This document shows, one piece after another, positions 23,638-31,215 of a stretch of DNA of 36,677 nucleotides. Below the pieces are notes generated by a model. The model searched no databases, was not told the origin of the DNA, and worked only from the letters and a program-made list of their open reading frames with translations. This DNA comes from Clostridia bacterium (lineage in GTDB: Bacteria; Bacillota; Clostridia; Oscillospirales; CAG-272). Made by a program: the position numbers and the translations under genes. The stretch lies in assembly GCA_017536475.1 (NCBI GenBank), contig JAFXHH010000019.1, positions 1-36,677 of the forward strand, given 5' to 3'. The stretch's first letter is position 1. The number at the start of each line of letters is the position of its first letter.

Positions 23638-24888
23638 TCAAGCTCTCTTGGAGAGAACTTCCTTTTCGTAGGTTTCGATTTCCTTGAGCCAGCAAGAGCC
23701 GCCGCAAACGCCGTTTCTCTCGCAGAATTCCATCCAAACGTCACCCATAGGCAGAGTCTTGATCTCTTCCTGCATAGCAAGCATCATAGTGAAGTTGCCT
23801 TCATCCTGATACTTCTTGATCTCTGCATTAGGAGTAAGAAGAGCGTTGAGAAGAGCCTTCTGAACGTTTCTCATACCGATAACGAGAGCAGCTACACGGT
23901 TGATGGAAGCGTCGAAGTAGTCGGTAGCGAGGAATACTCTGTCAAGAGCATCGCAACGAACGACCTCCTTCATCATCTCGCGGGTCTCATCGTCGTAAGC
24001 AACAACGTGGTCGGAGTCCCAACGGATAGGACGGGTGATGTGAAGTGCGATCTTGTCGGAGAAGACGAGAAGCGCGGGGATCTTATCGGAAACTACCTCG
24101 GTAGGATGATAGTGACCGTTATCCATAAGAGGAGTGATGCCTCTGGTAAGAGCGTATGCGAGAGAGAACTCACCGCTGCCTACGGTGTAAGCCTCAACAC
24201 CGATACCGAACACCTTGGACTCAACGGTAACGTAGACCTTGCTCTTGTCGTAGCCGCAGCCGATGATCTGGTCGATGGAGTCGGCATATCTCTGACGGGG
24301 ACCCATTCTGTCGCCGGGAATGTCCTTTGTACCGTCGCCGGTCCATACGTTCATAACGCAGGGATAGCCGGTCTCATTAGCGAAATACTCGGAGATCTTA
24401 ACACATGCGATACCGTGTCTGATCCAGAAGTTTCTGATCTCGTCGTCGGGGCTGGAAAGGGTAAGACCGTTAGCCTTGGGGTGAGAGAAGAAGGTGGGGT
24501 TGAAGTCGAGACCGCAGTTATGAGCCTTTGCGAACTCTACCCATCTCTTGAAGTGACGGGGCTCGATGGTGTCTCTGTCGATAACCTCGCCGTCCTCTGC
24601 GATAGCATAGTTAGCGTGAACGTTGATCTTGTGAGTTCCGGGGATGAGGGAGAGAGCCTTGTCAAGGTCTGCAAAAACCTCGTCGGGAGTTCTTGCACGT
24701 CCGGGATAGTTACCCGTGGTCTGAATGCCTCCGGAAAGTGCGCCGGTGCCCTCGAAACCGAGAACGTCGTCTGCCTGCCAGCAGTGCATGCAAATGCGAA
24801 CGTCGGAAAGCTTTGCGATAGCCGCTTCGGTGTCAATACCGTACTTTGCGTATATTTCCTTAGCGGACTCGTATCTTGCGTTTGCCAT
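23638..24888 (-). CDS. rhaA: L-rhamnose isomerase
   Basis: RhaA interconverts L-rhamnose and L-rhamnulose. The 416-residue product has the expected metal and substrate motifs: HANYA, LDFNPTFFSHPKA, the Glu of VTVESKVFG, MDNGHYHPTEVVSDK, and RPIRWDSDHVVAYDD. The length matches RhaA (about 415-420). AGGAGGT stands at ideal spacing before the ATG. No rhaB, rhaD, rhaM, transporter or AraC-type regulator is beside it, so the rest of the pathway must be elsewhere or absent. Some RhaA enzymes also isomerise other sugars such as D-allulose; that cannot be judged here. Confidence 0.94.
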   Translation of the reverse strand: MANARYESAKEIYAKYGIDTEAAIAKLSDVRICMHCWQADDVLGFEGTGALSGGIQTTGNYPGRARTPDEVFADLDKALSLIPGTHKINVHANYAIAEDGEVIDRDTIEPRHFKRWVEFAKAHNCGLDFNPTFFSHPKANGLTLSSPDDEIRNFWIRHGIACVKISEYFANETGYPCVMNVWTGDGTKDIPGDRMGPRQRYADSIDQIIGCGYDKSKVYVTVESKVFGIGVEAYTVGSGEFSLAYALTRGITPLMDNGHYHPTEVVSDKIPALLVFSDKIALHITRPIRWDSDHVVAYDDETREMMKEVVRCDALDRVFLATDYFDASINRVAALVIGMRNVQKALLNALLTPNAEIKKYQDEGNFTMMLAMQEEIKTLPMGDVWMEFCERNGVCGGSCWLKEIETYEKEVLSKRA

Positions 24889-24957
24889 AATGACCTCCTG
24901 TTATTATGTACTTTTAATTTTTTACTGTTTGATGGCAATATTTGTATACCAAATTAT

Positions 24958-24986
24958 ATTATACAATAAAATAAAGCCGTTTTCAA
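24958..24986 (-). promoter_or_regulatory. Promoter of rhaA
   Basis: On the minus strand TTGAAA (24986-24981) and TATAAT (24963-24958) with a 17-base spacer; leader about 65 nt. No clear catabolite-response palindrome was recognised. Confidence 0.78.
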
Positions 24987-25017
24987 GAGGTTTAGCGAAA
25001 ATAATTGTAAATTTCTA

Positions 25018-25046
25018 TTGAAAAAGCGACAATAAAATGCTATAAT
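25018..25046 (+). promoter_or_regulatory. Promoter of the ymfI operon
   Basis: TTGAAA (25018-25023) and TATAAT (25041-25046) with a 17-base spacer, divergent from rhaA. It probably drives ymfI, the 2H phosphoesterase gene and the asparaginase gene up to the terminator at 27306. Confidence 0.82.
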
Positions 25047-25079
25047 CAATATAAACAATCATAAGATCGGAGACGGAAT

Positions 25080-25796
25080 ATGAAAAAGGTCGTTATTACA
25101 GGCGGATCAAGAGGCATAGGACGCGCGTGCGTGGAGCTTTTTTCCGAAAACGGTTGTGCCGTTGCGTTTATTTACTGTTCAAACGACGATGCGGCAGAGG
25201 ACTGCGCCGAGCAGACGGGGGCATACGCGATAAAAGCGGATCTTTCCGATCCTGAGGAGGCACAGTGGGCTTATGACAGAGCCGTTGAATACCTTGGAGG
25301 CATCGACGTTCTCGTAAATAACGCGGGAATCAGCGAATCGGGGCTTGTAACCGATATGACCGACGACACCTGGCAAAAGGTGATGAATACCAATCTTTCG
25401 GGGGCGTTTTATATGAGCCGTGCCGCCGCAAAGACCTTTGTAGGTAAGCAAAGCGGCGTTATAGTTAACGTGGGCTCGGTCTGGGGAAGATGCGGCGCAT
25501 CCTGCGAGGCGGCGTATTCAGCATCTAAAGCTGGTCTGCGAGGACTCACTCTGTCGATGGCAAAGGAGCTTGGACCCTCGGGAATAAGAGTCAACTGTGT
25601 CGAGCCGGGCGTTATCGATACCGATATGAACGCCTGCTACGATGACGACGACATCGACGCGCTTTGCGAGGAAACGCCTCTGTATAGAATCGGAGATCCC
25701 GCCGAGGTCGCGGAGCTTGTATACTTCTTGGCAAGCGAAAAGGCATCCTTTATTACCGCACAGATAATCGGAGTCGACGGAGGCTTTGGCATTTAA
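25080..25796 (+). CDS. ymfI: EF-P 5-aminopentanone reductase (YmfI-type SDR)
   Basis: YmfI reduces the 5-aminopentanone group on elongation factor P to 5-aminopentanol, the last step of EF-P maturation in B. subtilis. The 238-residue short-chain dehydrogenase has the NAD(P)H motif TGGSRGIG (8-15), NNAG (80-83) and the triad S133, Y146, K150. The segment WGRCGASCEAAYSASK around the active site is the feature I associate with YmfI rather than the fatty acid enzyme FabG; no fab genes are nearby. The M16-type genes ymfF and ymfH, its usual neighbours, lie about 6 kb downstream. GGAGACGG precedes the ATG. Confidence 0.75.
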   Translation: MKKVVITGGSRGIGRACVELFSENGCAVAFIYCSNDDAAEDCAEQTGAYAIKADLSDPEEAQWAYDRAVEYLGGIDVLVNNAGISESGLVTDMTDDTWQKVMNTNLSGAFYMSRAAAKTFVGKQSGVIVNVGSVWGRCGASCEAAYSASKAGLRGLTLSMAKELGPSGIRVNCVEPGVIDTDMNACYDDDDIDALCEETPLYRIGDPAEVAELVYFLASEKASFITAQIIGVDGGFGI

Positions 25797-25800
25797 TACC

Positions 25801-26304
25801 ATGGAAGACAAAAAATTTTTAACCGTGATGGCGGTTCTTGACAACCGTACACAAAGAGCAATGGGTGATATTCAGAGCGCATTGATCGCAAAGGTCGGGG
25901 ATGGAACGCAAACTATGGGTATACCGTTTCACATCACCCTCGGGAGCTACTCCACAGATGAGCTTGACTCGGTGATGGAGCGTGTAAGAGAGGCCGCAAA
26001 TGTTACGAAGCCCTTTGATATACGCATTCTCGGTCAGGATAGCTTTGGAGATAAGGTCTTGTTTTTAAAGCCCGAGAAAAGCGAGGAGCTTTTGAGGCTA
26101 CGCGCCTATTTTGAAAATGACTATGCCCTCGGTTACGAGTGGACCCCTCATGCAACGCTGATTTGCGGAGAGGCAGAGCAGGTGCGGAGTGCCCGTGAGC
26201 TTGTATGTACCCTTGACCTACCCCCAAAAGCTACGGTAGTCGGGATCGAGCTTGGCGAGTTTTTCCCTCCCAAAAAGGTAATACGAATTGATTTTACAAA
26301 CTGA
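25801..26304 (+). CDS. 2H phosphoesterase family protein
   Basis: This is a member of the 2'-5' RNA ligase-like (2H) superfamily, which act on cyclic phosphates or 2'-5' linkages in RNA or nucleotides. The 167-residue product has the two HxT motifs, H44-I-T-L (FHITLGS) and H117-A-T-L (PHATLICGE), spaced as in the family. The substrate is unknown. No good ribosome site precedes the ATG at 25801, which lies 4 bases after the ymfI stop, so translational coupling is likely. Confidence 0.8.
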   Translation: MEDKKFLTVMAVLDNRTQRAMGDIQSALIAKVGDGTQTMGIPFHITLGSYSTDELDSVMERVREAANVTKPFDIRILGQDSFGDKVLFLKPEKSEELLRLRAYFENDYALGYEWTPHATLICGEAEQVRSARELVCTLDLPPKATVVGIELGEFFPPKKVIRIDFTN

Positions 26305-26313
26305 AGGTTTTTT

Positions 26314-27303
26314 ATGAAACATATCCTTTTAATAACCACAGGCGGTACGATCGCCTCCGCGGAGAGCGAAAACGGCCTTGTGCCCGCACTTGCATCTGAG
26401 CAGCTGCTTTCCCACGTGCCCGAGGTCAGAAATATCTGCAAGGTCTCAACGGTCCAGCTTTATAATCTGGATAGCACCAATATGCGACCTGAATATTGGC
26501 TCGAGGTGGCGCGATATATCCGCAAGGTTTATGATGAATATGACGGCTTTGTCATAACTCACGGTACCGATACGATGGCGTATGCCGCGGCTATGCTGTA
26601 TTATCTCATACAAAACAGCAAAAAACCGATAGTCCTGACGGGCGCACAGATACCGATAGAAAAAAGAGACACCGACGCCAGAGAGAATCTGACCGATGCC
26701 TTTCTTTTCGCATCCGACGATGACGCGTGCGGTGTTCATATTGTCTTTGGAGATAAAATTATCGCGGCTACGAGAGCGAGAAAGACGAGAACAAAGAGCT
26801 TTAACGCCTTTTCAAGCATAGATTATCCCGAAATCGGCTTCATCCGAGGCGGTGTCGTACGCTATTATATCAAGGAGAAATATACAGAGCCCGTGACCTT
26901 CTGTGACGAGATAGATACTTCGGTAATCGTGGTCAAGCTCATACCCGGTATGAGCGCGGATATTTTTGACTTTATTGCCGACAGATACCATGCAGTCATC
27001 ATCGAAAGCTTCGGAGTCGGCGGCTTGCCGTACTACGACAACGACGAATTCGTTGAAAAGATCGAAAAGCTGATCGCCAAGGGTGTCAGAATTGTCATCA
27101 CCACACAGGTGCCGCACGAGGGAAGTGATATGGGAGTTTATCAGGTGGGCTTACGTATAAAGCAGAAATACGAGCTGCCCGAGGCATACGATATGACCAC
27201 CGAGGCAGTCGTCGCCAAGGTTATGTGGGCACTTCCGCAGTGCAAGACCTCGTCCGAGTTTGCAAGGCTTTTCCATACACCCGTAGGGAATGATACAATT
27301 TAA
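26314..27303 (+). CDS. L-asparaginase (type I, cytoplasmic)
   Basis: The enzyme hydrolyses asparagine to aspartate and ammonia. The 329-residue product has the first signature TTGGTIAS (nucleophile T12), the second signature THGTDTMAYAAAML (T85, D86), and the family segments VLTGAQIP and TRARKTRTKSF. No signal peptide is present, favouring the cytoplasmic, AnsA-like type. It starts 9 bases after the preceding gene with a weak AAGG site, so it is the third gene of the ymfI operon. It ends at a strong terminator. Confidence 0.92.
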   Translation: MKHILLITTGGTIASAESENGLVPALASEQLLSHVPEVRNICKVSTVQLYNLDSTNMRPEYWLEVARYIRKVYDEYDGFVITHGTDTMAYAAAMLYYLIQNSKKPIVLTGAQIPIEKRDTDARENLTDAFLFASDDDACGVHIVFGDKIIAATRARKTRTKSFNAFSSIDYPEIGFIRGGVVRYYIKEKYTEPVTFCDEIDTSVIVVKLIPGMSADIFDFIADRYHAVIIESFGVGGLPYYDNDEFVEKIEKLIAKGVRIVITTQVPHEGSDMGVYQVGLRIKQKYELPEAYDMTTEAVVAKVMWALPQCKTSSEFARLFHTPVGNDTI

Positions 27304-27305
27304 GA

Positions 27306-27354
27306 TTTAAAAACAAGAGCCTCGTTGCATCGCAACGAGGCTCTTGTTTTTAAA
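27306..27354. terminator. Bidirectional terminator between convergent genes
   Basis: A perfect 23-bp stem (27306-27328 with 27332-27354) with a 3-base loop has A- and T-rich ends on both sides. It overlaps the last bases before the 96-residue minus-strand gene. Confidence 0.92.
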
Positions 27355-27355
27355 A

Positions 27356-27646
27356 TCAGTTTTCAGACAAAAACTTCTCGTACCAGAAAATTCCGTAGTT
27401 GAACGCCTCAAACATGCCTTCCTTATCGGCCTGCTTAAGAATCTTTCCACTCTCGGATTCGATAATCTGAATAAATATCTTTCCGGGCACCTTAACGCCT
27501 TCCTTCTCAACGTACGACATTATCTCAAAGATCAAAACGCATCTCTCGGTAAAATCTCCGTAGCAGATGGTGTCCTTTTCTCTTACAAGGGGCCTGTTTT
27601 TGTAATAAAGGATGTTGCCCTTGACCTGTTCGCGTGTTTCAGCCAT
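27356..27646 (-). CDS. Hypothetical protein, 96 residues
   Basis: I do not recognise this product. It is a small soluble protein without signal peptide or membrane segment. Beta-type segments (NILYYKNRPLVREKDTICYG, CVLIFEIMSYV, KIFIQIIESES) precede a C-terminal helix (DKEGMFEAFNYGIFWYEKFLSE). The reading is favoured over the opposite strand because AAGGTGAT lies just before its ATG, a good promoter lies upstream (27715-27743), and the strong terminator falls exactly at its end. It appears to be transcribed alone, downstream of tmcAL on the same strand. Confidence 0.7.
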   Translation of the reverse strand: MAETREQVKGNILYYKNRPLVREKDTICYGDFTERCVLIFEIMSYVEKEGVKVPGKIFIQIIESESGKILKQADKEGMFEAFNYGIFWYEKFLSEN

Positions 27647-27714
27647 TTATATCACCTTGTCCGATTTCTCGAACCGTCCTTTCATCAGTTTTCAATACAT
27701 TATATCAATTATAC

Positions 27715-27743
27715 ATTATAACACACTAAAGCCGTCAAGTCAA
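27715..27743 (-). promoter_or_regulatory. Promoter of the 96-residue hypothetical gene
   Basis: On the minus strand TTGACT (27743-27738) and TATAAT (27720-27715) with a 17-base spacer. Other TATAAT-like words follow in the AT-rich leader. Confidence 0.75.
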
Positions 27744-27777
27744 TAACAATTCAGTAATGTTTTCGTTTAATTTACAA

Positions 27778-28992
27778 TTATTGGCTCAAAAACGGGTGTT
27801 TTTTCAGAAAATGATCGGTTTGTATGTCGTCCGACATTGCGCGAGCATATAGAGCGTCGGATGCTCGGAGTATTTTGGTAAGACAACCGTCGGGAGCATC
27901 GGCAGGCTTGGTTATTATCGGGAAAGCCGAGCTTTTCCTGATTTTTGCAAGGTGAGTTCTGCCTTTCTCGCTTGCCGCCAAAAGAGTGGTGTACTCGGGA
28001 ACTGCCTTTGAGAAACGGTTTGATACACCGAGCAGGGCGAACAATGCCACGCGGTTGATTCTCGCGTCGGTATATCTTGAATTATATGCTTTCTTTAAAA
28101 ACTCATTTAAACCGCGCGTGTTTTTCGTAGCGTTGCAAAGTCGATCGACTATGCCGCAGCCGTCCTCGGCAACAAAGTCACCGCCGCCCGACCTCGAGAT
28201 CGCGCGAGAAATTATTTCCGCGGGAGTTAAAAGACTGAAGAAGCTGATTATCTCCTTGCCGATCCCGTCGCTGAATACGGGGGCTTTTCCTTCGTTCTGC
28301 GCAGCCTGAAGCGCTGTCAAGGCCTCCTTGGGCATACTGCTTGACGAAATCGAGAAAAATCCGCTTTCATTATCTTTGACCGCACCGCGAAGAGCGGTTG
28401 CCGAAGGATTTTCGGTATCCGACAGAGTACGCTCGTTGTAGCTCGCGCCCTCGCGCTTTATCGGGAAAACGTCCATTTTTACGCCGAGATCCTTTATCGC
28501 GGAAAGGTAGGATATTCCAAGAATGTCGTTTGAGAGAGGCGAGAGATCGCCCTCAACAAAGCGGGAAAGCGTATCAAAATACGCCCTCGCTGCTCCCACG
28601 CCCTTGTCTGCTTTGGAGTAAGCCGAGATGAACTCGTCCGAGCAAGCCGCATCGGCAGCCCTTGATAAAAGCGTAAGATCCGCGCTCTCACTGCCAAAGC
28701 TCAACGTGTCAACGCCAAGCGACGACAAAATATGAACTCCCGCGCGTGAAAATCCCTCTGCGGAAAAAGAAGAAAAGGGAAAAGGGAGCTCGACGACGAT
28801 ATCCGCACCGCATCTGACTGCGCTCTCGGCTCTCGTGTATTTGTCTGCGATCGCAAGCTCGCCGCGTTGAGTGAAATTGCCGCTCATAGCGCACACGACA
28901 AGCTCAAAGCCGTTTTGACGCAAAAGCTCTATCTGATGCGCGTGACCGTTATGAAACGGATTGTATTCGCAAACGATGCCAACGGTTTTCAA
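27778..28992 (-). CDS. tmcAL: tRNA(Met) cytidine acetate ligase
   Basis: TmcAL makes N4-acetylcytidine at the wobble base (C34) of elongator tRNA-Met using acetate and ATP. The 404-residue product begins with VGIVCEYNPFHNGHAHQ, with the nucleotidyltransferase-like HxGH motif at H14-H17. MSGNFTQRGE, ADKYTRAESAVRCGADIVVELPF and SFGSE follow, and the C-terminal region conserves TDARINRVALFALLG. These are the YlbM/TmcAL signatures. The start is TTG with GGAAAGGAG upstream. Confidence 0.93.
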   Translation of the reverse strand: MKTVGIVCEYNPFHNGHAHQIELLRQNGFELVVCAMSGNFTQRGELAIADKYTRAESAVRCGADIVVELPFPFSSFSAEGFSRAGVHILSSLGVDTLSFGSESADLTLLSRAADAACSDEFISAYSKADKGVGAARAYFDTLSRFVEGDLSPLSNDILGISYLSAIKDLGVKMDVFPIKREGASYNERTLSDTENPSATALRGAVKDNESGFFSISSSSMPKEALTALQAAQNEGKAPVFSDGIGKEIISFFSLLTPAEIISRAISRSGGGDFVAEDGCGIVDRLCNATKNTRGLNEFLKKAYNSRYTDARINRVALFALLGVSNRFSKAVPEYTTLLAASEKGRTHLAKIRKSSAFPIITKPADAPDGCLTKILRASDALYARAMSDDIQTDHFLKKHPFLSQ

Positions 28993-29034
28993 GATCTGTG
29001 CACTCCTTTCCCAAAAAAACTGTTCTTTTGGTAA

Positions 29035-29063
29035 AGTATATCATTTTTTTGCCCGAATGTCAA
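29035..29063 (-). promoter_or_regulatory. Promoter of tmcAL
   Basis: On the minus strand TTGACA (29063-29058) and TATACT (29040-29035) with a 17-base spacer, divergent from the yceD promoter about 80 bases away. Confidence 0.82.
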
Positions 29064-29144
29064 GAAAAATTGACCTATCAGTGCCAAATGCTAAATTTTT
29101 TATGAAAAAAATGAGAAAAATCTCCTCGAAAATAAAAAAAACTC

Positions 29145-29173
29145 TTGACAAAATGTGTTTTCTTATGTATAAT
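29145..29173 (+). promoter_or_regulatory. Promoter of yceD-rpmF
   Basis: Perfect TTGACA (29145-29150) and TATAAT (29168-29173) with a 17-base spacer. Confidence 0.88.
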
Positions 29174-29217
29174 AATTAAAGTCGCGTTTTGTGTCTTGAA
29201 GAAGGGAGTGAATGTGT

Positions 29218-29736
29218 ATGATTTTGGACGTCGGTCCGCTCCTGCGAGGAGAGAAAAATCGGATTACGTTTGAATATATGCTTGCCCCCATTCCCATGGA
29301 CAGAGTAAAGTTTCAAAGTGACGCGCACGTCACGGGAGAGATAACCGACAGTGCCGGTTATATGCAGCTGAAGGCTCAGGCTCATCTTGCGTATGAGACC
29401 GAGTGCGATAGATGTCTCGATACCGTAACGGGCGAGTTCGTCCTTGACTTCGAGCGTGTCGTTGCCGACGAGGGAACGCTCACGGAGGAGCAGATAGAGG
29501 ATAACGTCGACGAGTACGTGATAGTCGAGAACGGAAAGCTCGACATCGACGAACAGCTCGCCGAGGCGCTCCTGCTTGATTTCCCGAGAAAGATCCTTTG
29601 TACCGACGATTGCCCCGGACTGTGTCATAAATGTGGAAAATCTCTCAAGTATGGCGATTGCGGTTGTCAGAAAAAGGAGATAGATCCTCGTTTGGCAGTC
29701 TTGGCTCAGCTTCTGAACAAGGAAGACGAGACTTAA
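29218..29736 (+). CDS. yceD: YceD family (DUF177) protein
   Basis: YceD-family proteins are widely linked to rpmF and are implicated in 23S rRNA or L32 assembly; the biochemical role is unsettled. The 172-residue product has the DUF177 arrangement: an N-terminal beta region, a CDRC pair (C63, C66), an acidic middle (EEQIEDNVDEYVIVENG), the conserved DIDEQLAEALLLDFP, and a Cys-rich end (C128, C132, C136, C139, C148, C150), probably zinc-binding. The ATG at 29218 is 9 bases from AGGGAG; an ATG two codons earlier (29212) is too close. rpmF follows 80 bases later, the classic pairing. Confidence 0.9.
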   Translation: MILDVGPLLRGEKNRITFEYMLAPIPMDRVKFQSDAHVTGEITDSAGYMQLKAQAHLAYETECDRCLDTVTGEFVLDFERVVADEGTLTEEQIEDNVDEYVIVENGKLDIDEQLAEALLLDFPRKILCTDDCPGLCHKCGKSLKYGDCGCQKKEIDPRLAVLAQLLNKEDET

Positions 29737-29776
29737 GCGACGAATAAATCAGTAAAAAATAAAATTAATTATAAAT

Positions 29777-29801
29777 CGGAGGCGCACGTAAGTGCGTACC
29801 G
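29777..29801 (+). promoter_or_regulatory. GNRA-capped hairpin ahead of rpmF
   Basis: CGCAC (29783-29787) and GTGCG (29792-29796) close a GTAA tetraloop (GNRA type), extended by CGG (29777-29779) with CCG (29799-29801). A GGAGG at 29778-29782 is drawn into the structure, while the functional GAGGAGGT follows at 29803-29810. It may be a protein-binding site or an mRNA stabiliser. Confidence 0.4.
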
Positions 29802-29816
29802 AGAGGAGGTTTCAAT

Positions 29817-30008
29817 ATGGCAGTACCGAAGAAGAAAGTGTCGAAAGCACGCAGAGATAAGAGAAGATCCAACAATTCCAAGCTCACTATGCCCGGACTT
29901 GTTAAGTGCTCCAATCCCGCTTGCTCCGAAATGGTCGCACCTCACTGCGTATGCAAGGTTTGCGGATACTACGGCGGTAAGAAGGTTCTCAACGTAAAAG
30001 AGGCTTAA
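29817..30008 (+). CDS. rpmF: 50S ribosomal protein L32
   Basis: A 63-residue basic protein of the large subunit. It shows the L32 opening MAVPKKKVSKARRDKRRS and a zinc ribbon with C31, C36, C46 and C49. GAGGAGGT lies upstream of the ATG. It is the second gene after yceD. The plsX gene that follows rpmF in many bacteria is absent; a terminator and an unrelated gene come next. Confidence 0.96.
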   Translation: MAVPKKKVSKARRDKRRSNNSKLTMPGLVKCSNPACSEMVAPHCVCKVCGYYGGKKVLNVKEA

Positions 30009-30025
30009 TCGACGAAAAAGTAAAT

Positions 30026-30059
30026 AAAAAGGGATTCCTGTGAGGAGTTCCTTTTTATT
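30026..30059 (+). terminator. Terminator of yceD-rpmF
   Basis: AAAAAGG pairs with CCTTTTT, and TCCT with AGGA around a GTG loop; the stem has small internal mismatches. TTTTTATTTTTT lies at its 3' side. Confidence 0.8.
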
Positions 30060-30102
30060 TTTTGTAAAAAGGAAATAATTTTCAGAGATTTATCAAATAC
30101 TC

Positions 30103-30131
30103 TTGCATTTTCTTCGATTTAGTTGTATAAT
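30103..30131 (+). promoter_or_regulatory. Promoter of the Mrp-type ATPase gene
   Basis: TTGCAT (30103-30108) and TATAAT (30126-30131) with a 17-base spacer. Confidence 0.8.
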
Positions 30132-30176
30132 AATTGTCGATATAATATAGCGTAGTTATGAAAGGATCAGTTTAAA

Positions 30177-31016
30177 ATGGCAGAAGGATGTACTCACGAC
30201 TGTTCGTCGTGTTCACTTAATTGTCCGTCGAAGAACGGAGGAGTTCCCAAGGATGAGGCGAACCCCAAAAGCAACGTAAAGCATATAATCGCGGTTGTCA
30301 GCGGAAAGGGCGGAGTAGGTAAATCGCTCGTTACCTCGATGCTTGCGGTTCATTTGAGCCGTGAAGGCTATGCGGTCGGTATTCTTGACGCCGACGTTAC
30401 GGGTCCGTCTATTCCCAAGGCGTTTGGCTTGAAGGAGGACGTCGAGGGAGACGGAGAGGGCGCTATGCTTCCTCCTATGACCGCTACGGGAATCAAGATG
30501 ATGTCGGTCAATCTTATGCTTGACGACGAGACCAGACCTGTCGTATGGCGTGGCTCGATCATCTCGTCAACAGTCCGTCAGTTCTGGAAGGACACCGCGT
30601 GGGGCGACCTCGACTATCTTATCATAGATTGCCCTCCCGGTACGGGCGACGTTCCGCTTACCGTGTTCCAGAGCCTCCCGATAGACGGCTGTGTTATCGT
30701 TTCCAGCCCTCAGGAGCTTGTTTCCATGATCGTCAAAAAGGCGGCGAATATGGCTGATATGATGAACGTTTCCGTGCTCGGTCTCGTTGAGAATATGAGC
30801 TATATCAAGTGCCCTGATTGCGGCAAGGAGATCAAGGTCTTCGGCGAGAGCCATATCGAAGAGATAGCCGACGAGTTTGGCTACGAGCTGCTTGCCAAGG
30901 TTCCGATCGACCCCGAGATCGCGTCTTACGTGGACAAGGGATGGATCGAGACTGTCAAGTGCAACTATCTTGAAGCGGCGGCAAAGAGAATAGCCGAAAA
31001 GTGCGAAAATAAATAA
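30177..31016 (+). CDS. Mrp/ApbC-type Fe-S carrier ATPase
   Basis: This is a P-loop protein of the Mrp/NBP35 family, thought to carry and deliver Fe-S clusters in the cytoplasm. The 279-residue product has an N-terminal Cys cluster (C5, C9, C12, C16), the deviant Walker A GKGGVGKS (43-50), DADVTGPSIPK, and DYLIIDCPPGTGD. The C-terminal CPDC motif (C212, C215) is the site for the bridging cluster in the dimer. The N-terminal Cys cluster resembles eukaryotic NBP35 and anaerobe Mrp forms. AAAGGA precedes the ATG. It appears to be transcribed alone. Confidence 0.92.
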   Translation: MAEGCTHDCSSCSLNCPSKNGGVPKDEANPKSNVKHIIAVVSGKGGVGKSLVTSMLAVHLSREGYAVGILDADVTGPSIPKAFGLKEDVEGDGEGAMLPPMTATGIKMMSVNLMLDDETRPVVWRGSIISSTVRQFWKDTAWGDLDYLIIDCPPGTGDVPLTVFQSLPIDGCVIVSSPQELVSMIVKKAANMADMMNVSVLGLVENMSYIKCPDCGKEIKVFGESHIEEIADEFGYELLAKVPIDPEIASYVDKGWIETVKCNYLEAAAKRIAEKCENK

Positions 31017-31026
31017 TGAACTATAT

Positions 31027-31059
31027 GGGGAAAAGACTTTTATCCGAGGTCTTTTCCCC
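31027..31059 (+). terminator. Hairpin after the Mrp gene, probable terminator
   Basis: GGGGAAAAGAC (31027-31037) pairs with GTCTTTTCCCC (31049-31059). The stem is strong but is followed by AAAAGTTGTTG rather than a T-run, so it may be a Rho-dependent or stability hairpin. Confidence 0.5.
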
Positions 31060-31128
31060 AAAAGTTGTTGTTGCGGCGATAAAACGTCGTTGCGAATGTC
31101 GGACGAGGCAAAAATTCATAAATAATAC

Positions 31129-31157
31129 TTGAAAAATCTGCCGATATGGTGTACAAT
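31129..31157 (+). promoter_or_regulatory. Promoter of the ymfF-ymfH run
   Basis: TTGAAA (31129-31134) and TACAAT (31152-31157) with a 17-base spacer. The next clear terminator is at 35774, so ymfF, ymfH, lgt and folD may form one transcript. Confidence 0.75.
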
Positions 31158-31215
31158 ATACTAAATATGTAATTTGAAAGGATCCTGCCGTCAAAATGGC
31201 GCGCATAGGAAGTAA

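Noticed and set aside
24007..24969. Plus-strand open frame of 320 codons opposite rhaA
   Set aside because: RhaA motifs on the minus strand are unambiguous; the plus frame extends into the divergent promoter region and has no family signature.
25080..25796. FabG (3-oxoacyl-ACP reductase)
   Set aside because: Same superfamily, but the active-site segment and the nearby ymfF-ymfH favour YmfI; no fatty acid genes are near.
27344..27721. Plus-strand frame opposite the 96-residue minus-strand gene
   Set aside because: It begins inside the terminator stem and lacks a ribosome site, while the minus frame has promoter, ribosome site and terminator.
31060..31128. Coding remnant between the Mrp gene and ymfF
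   Set aside because: A short open reading exists but matches nothing I recognise and has no start or ribosome site.
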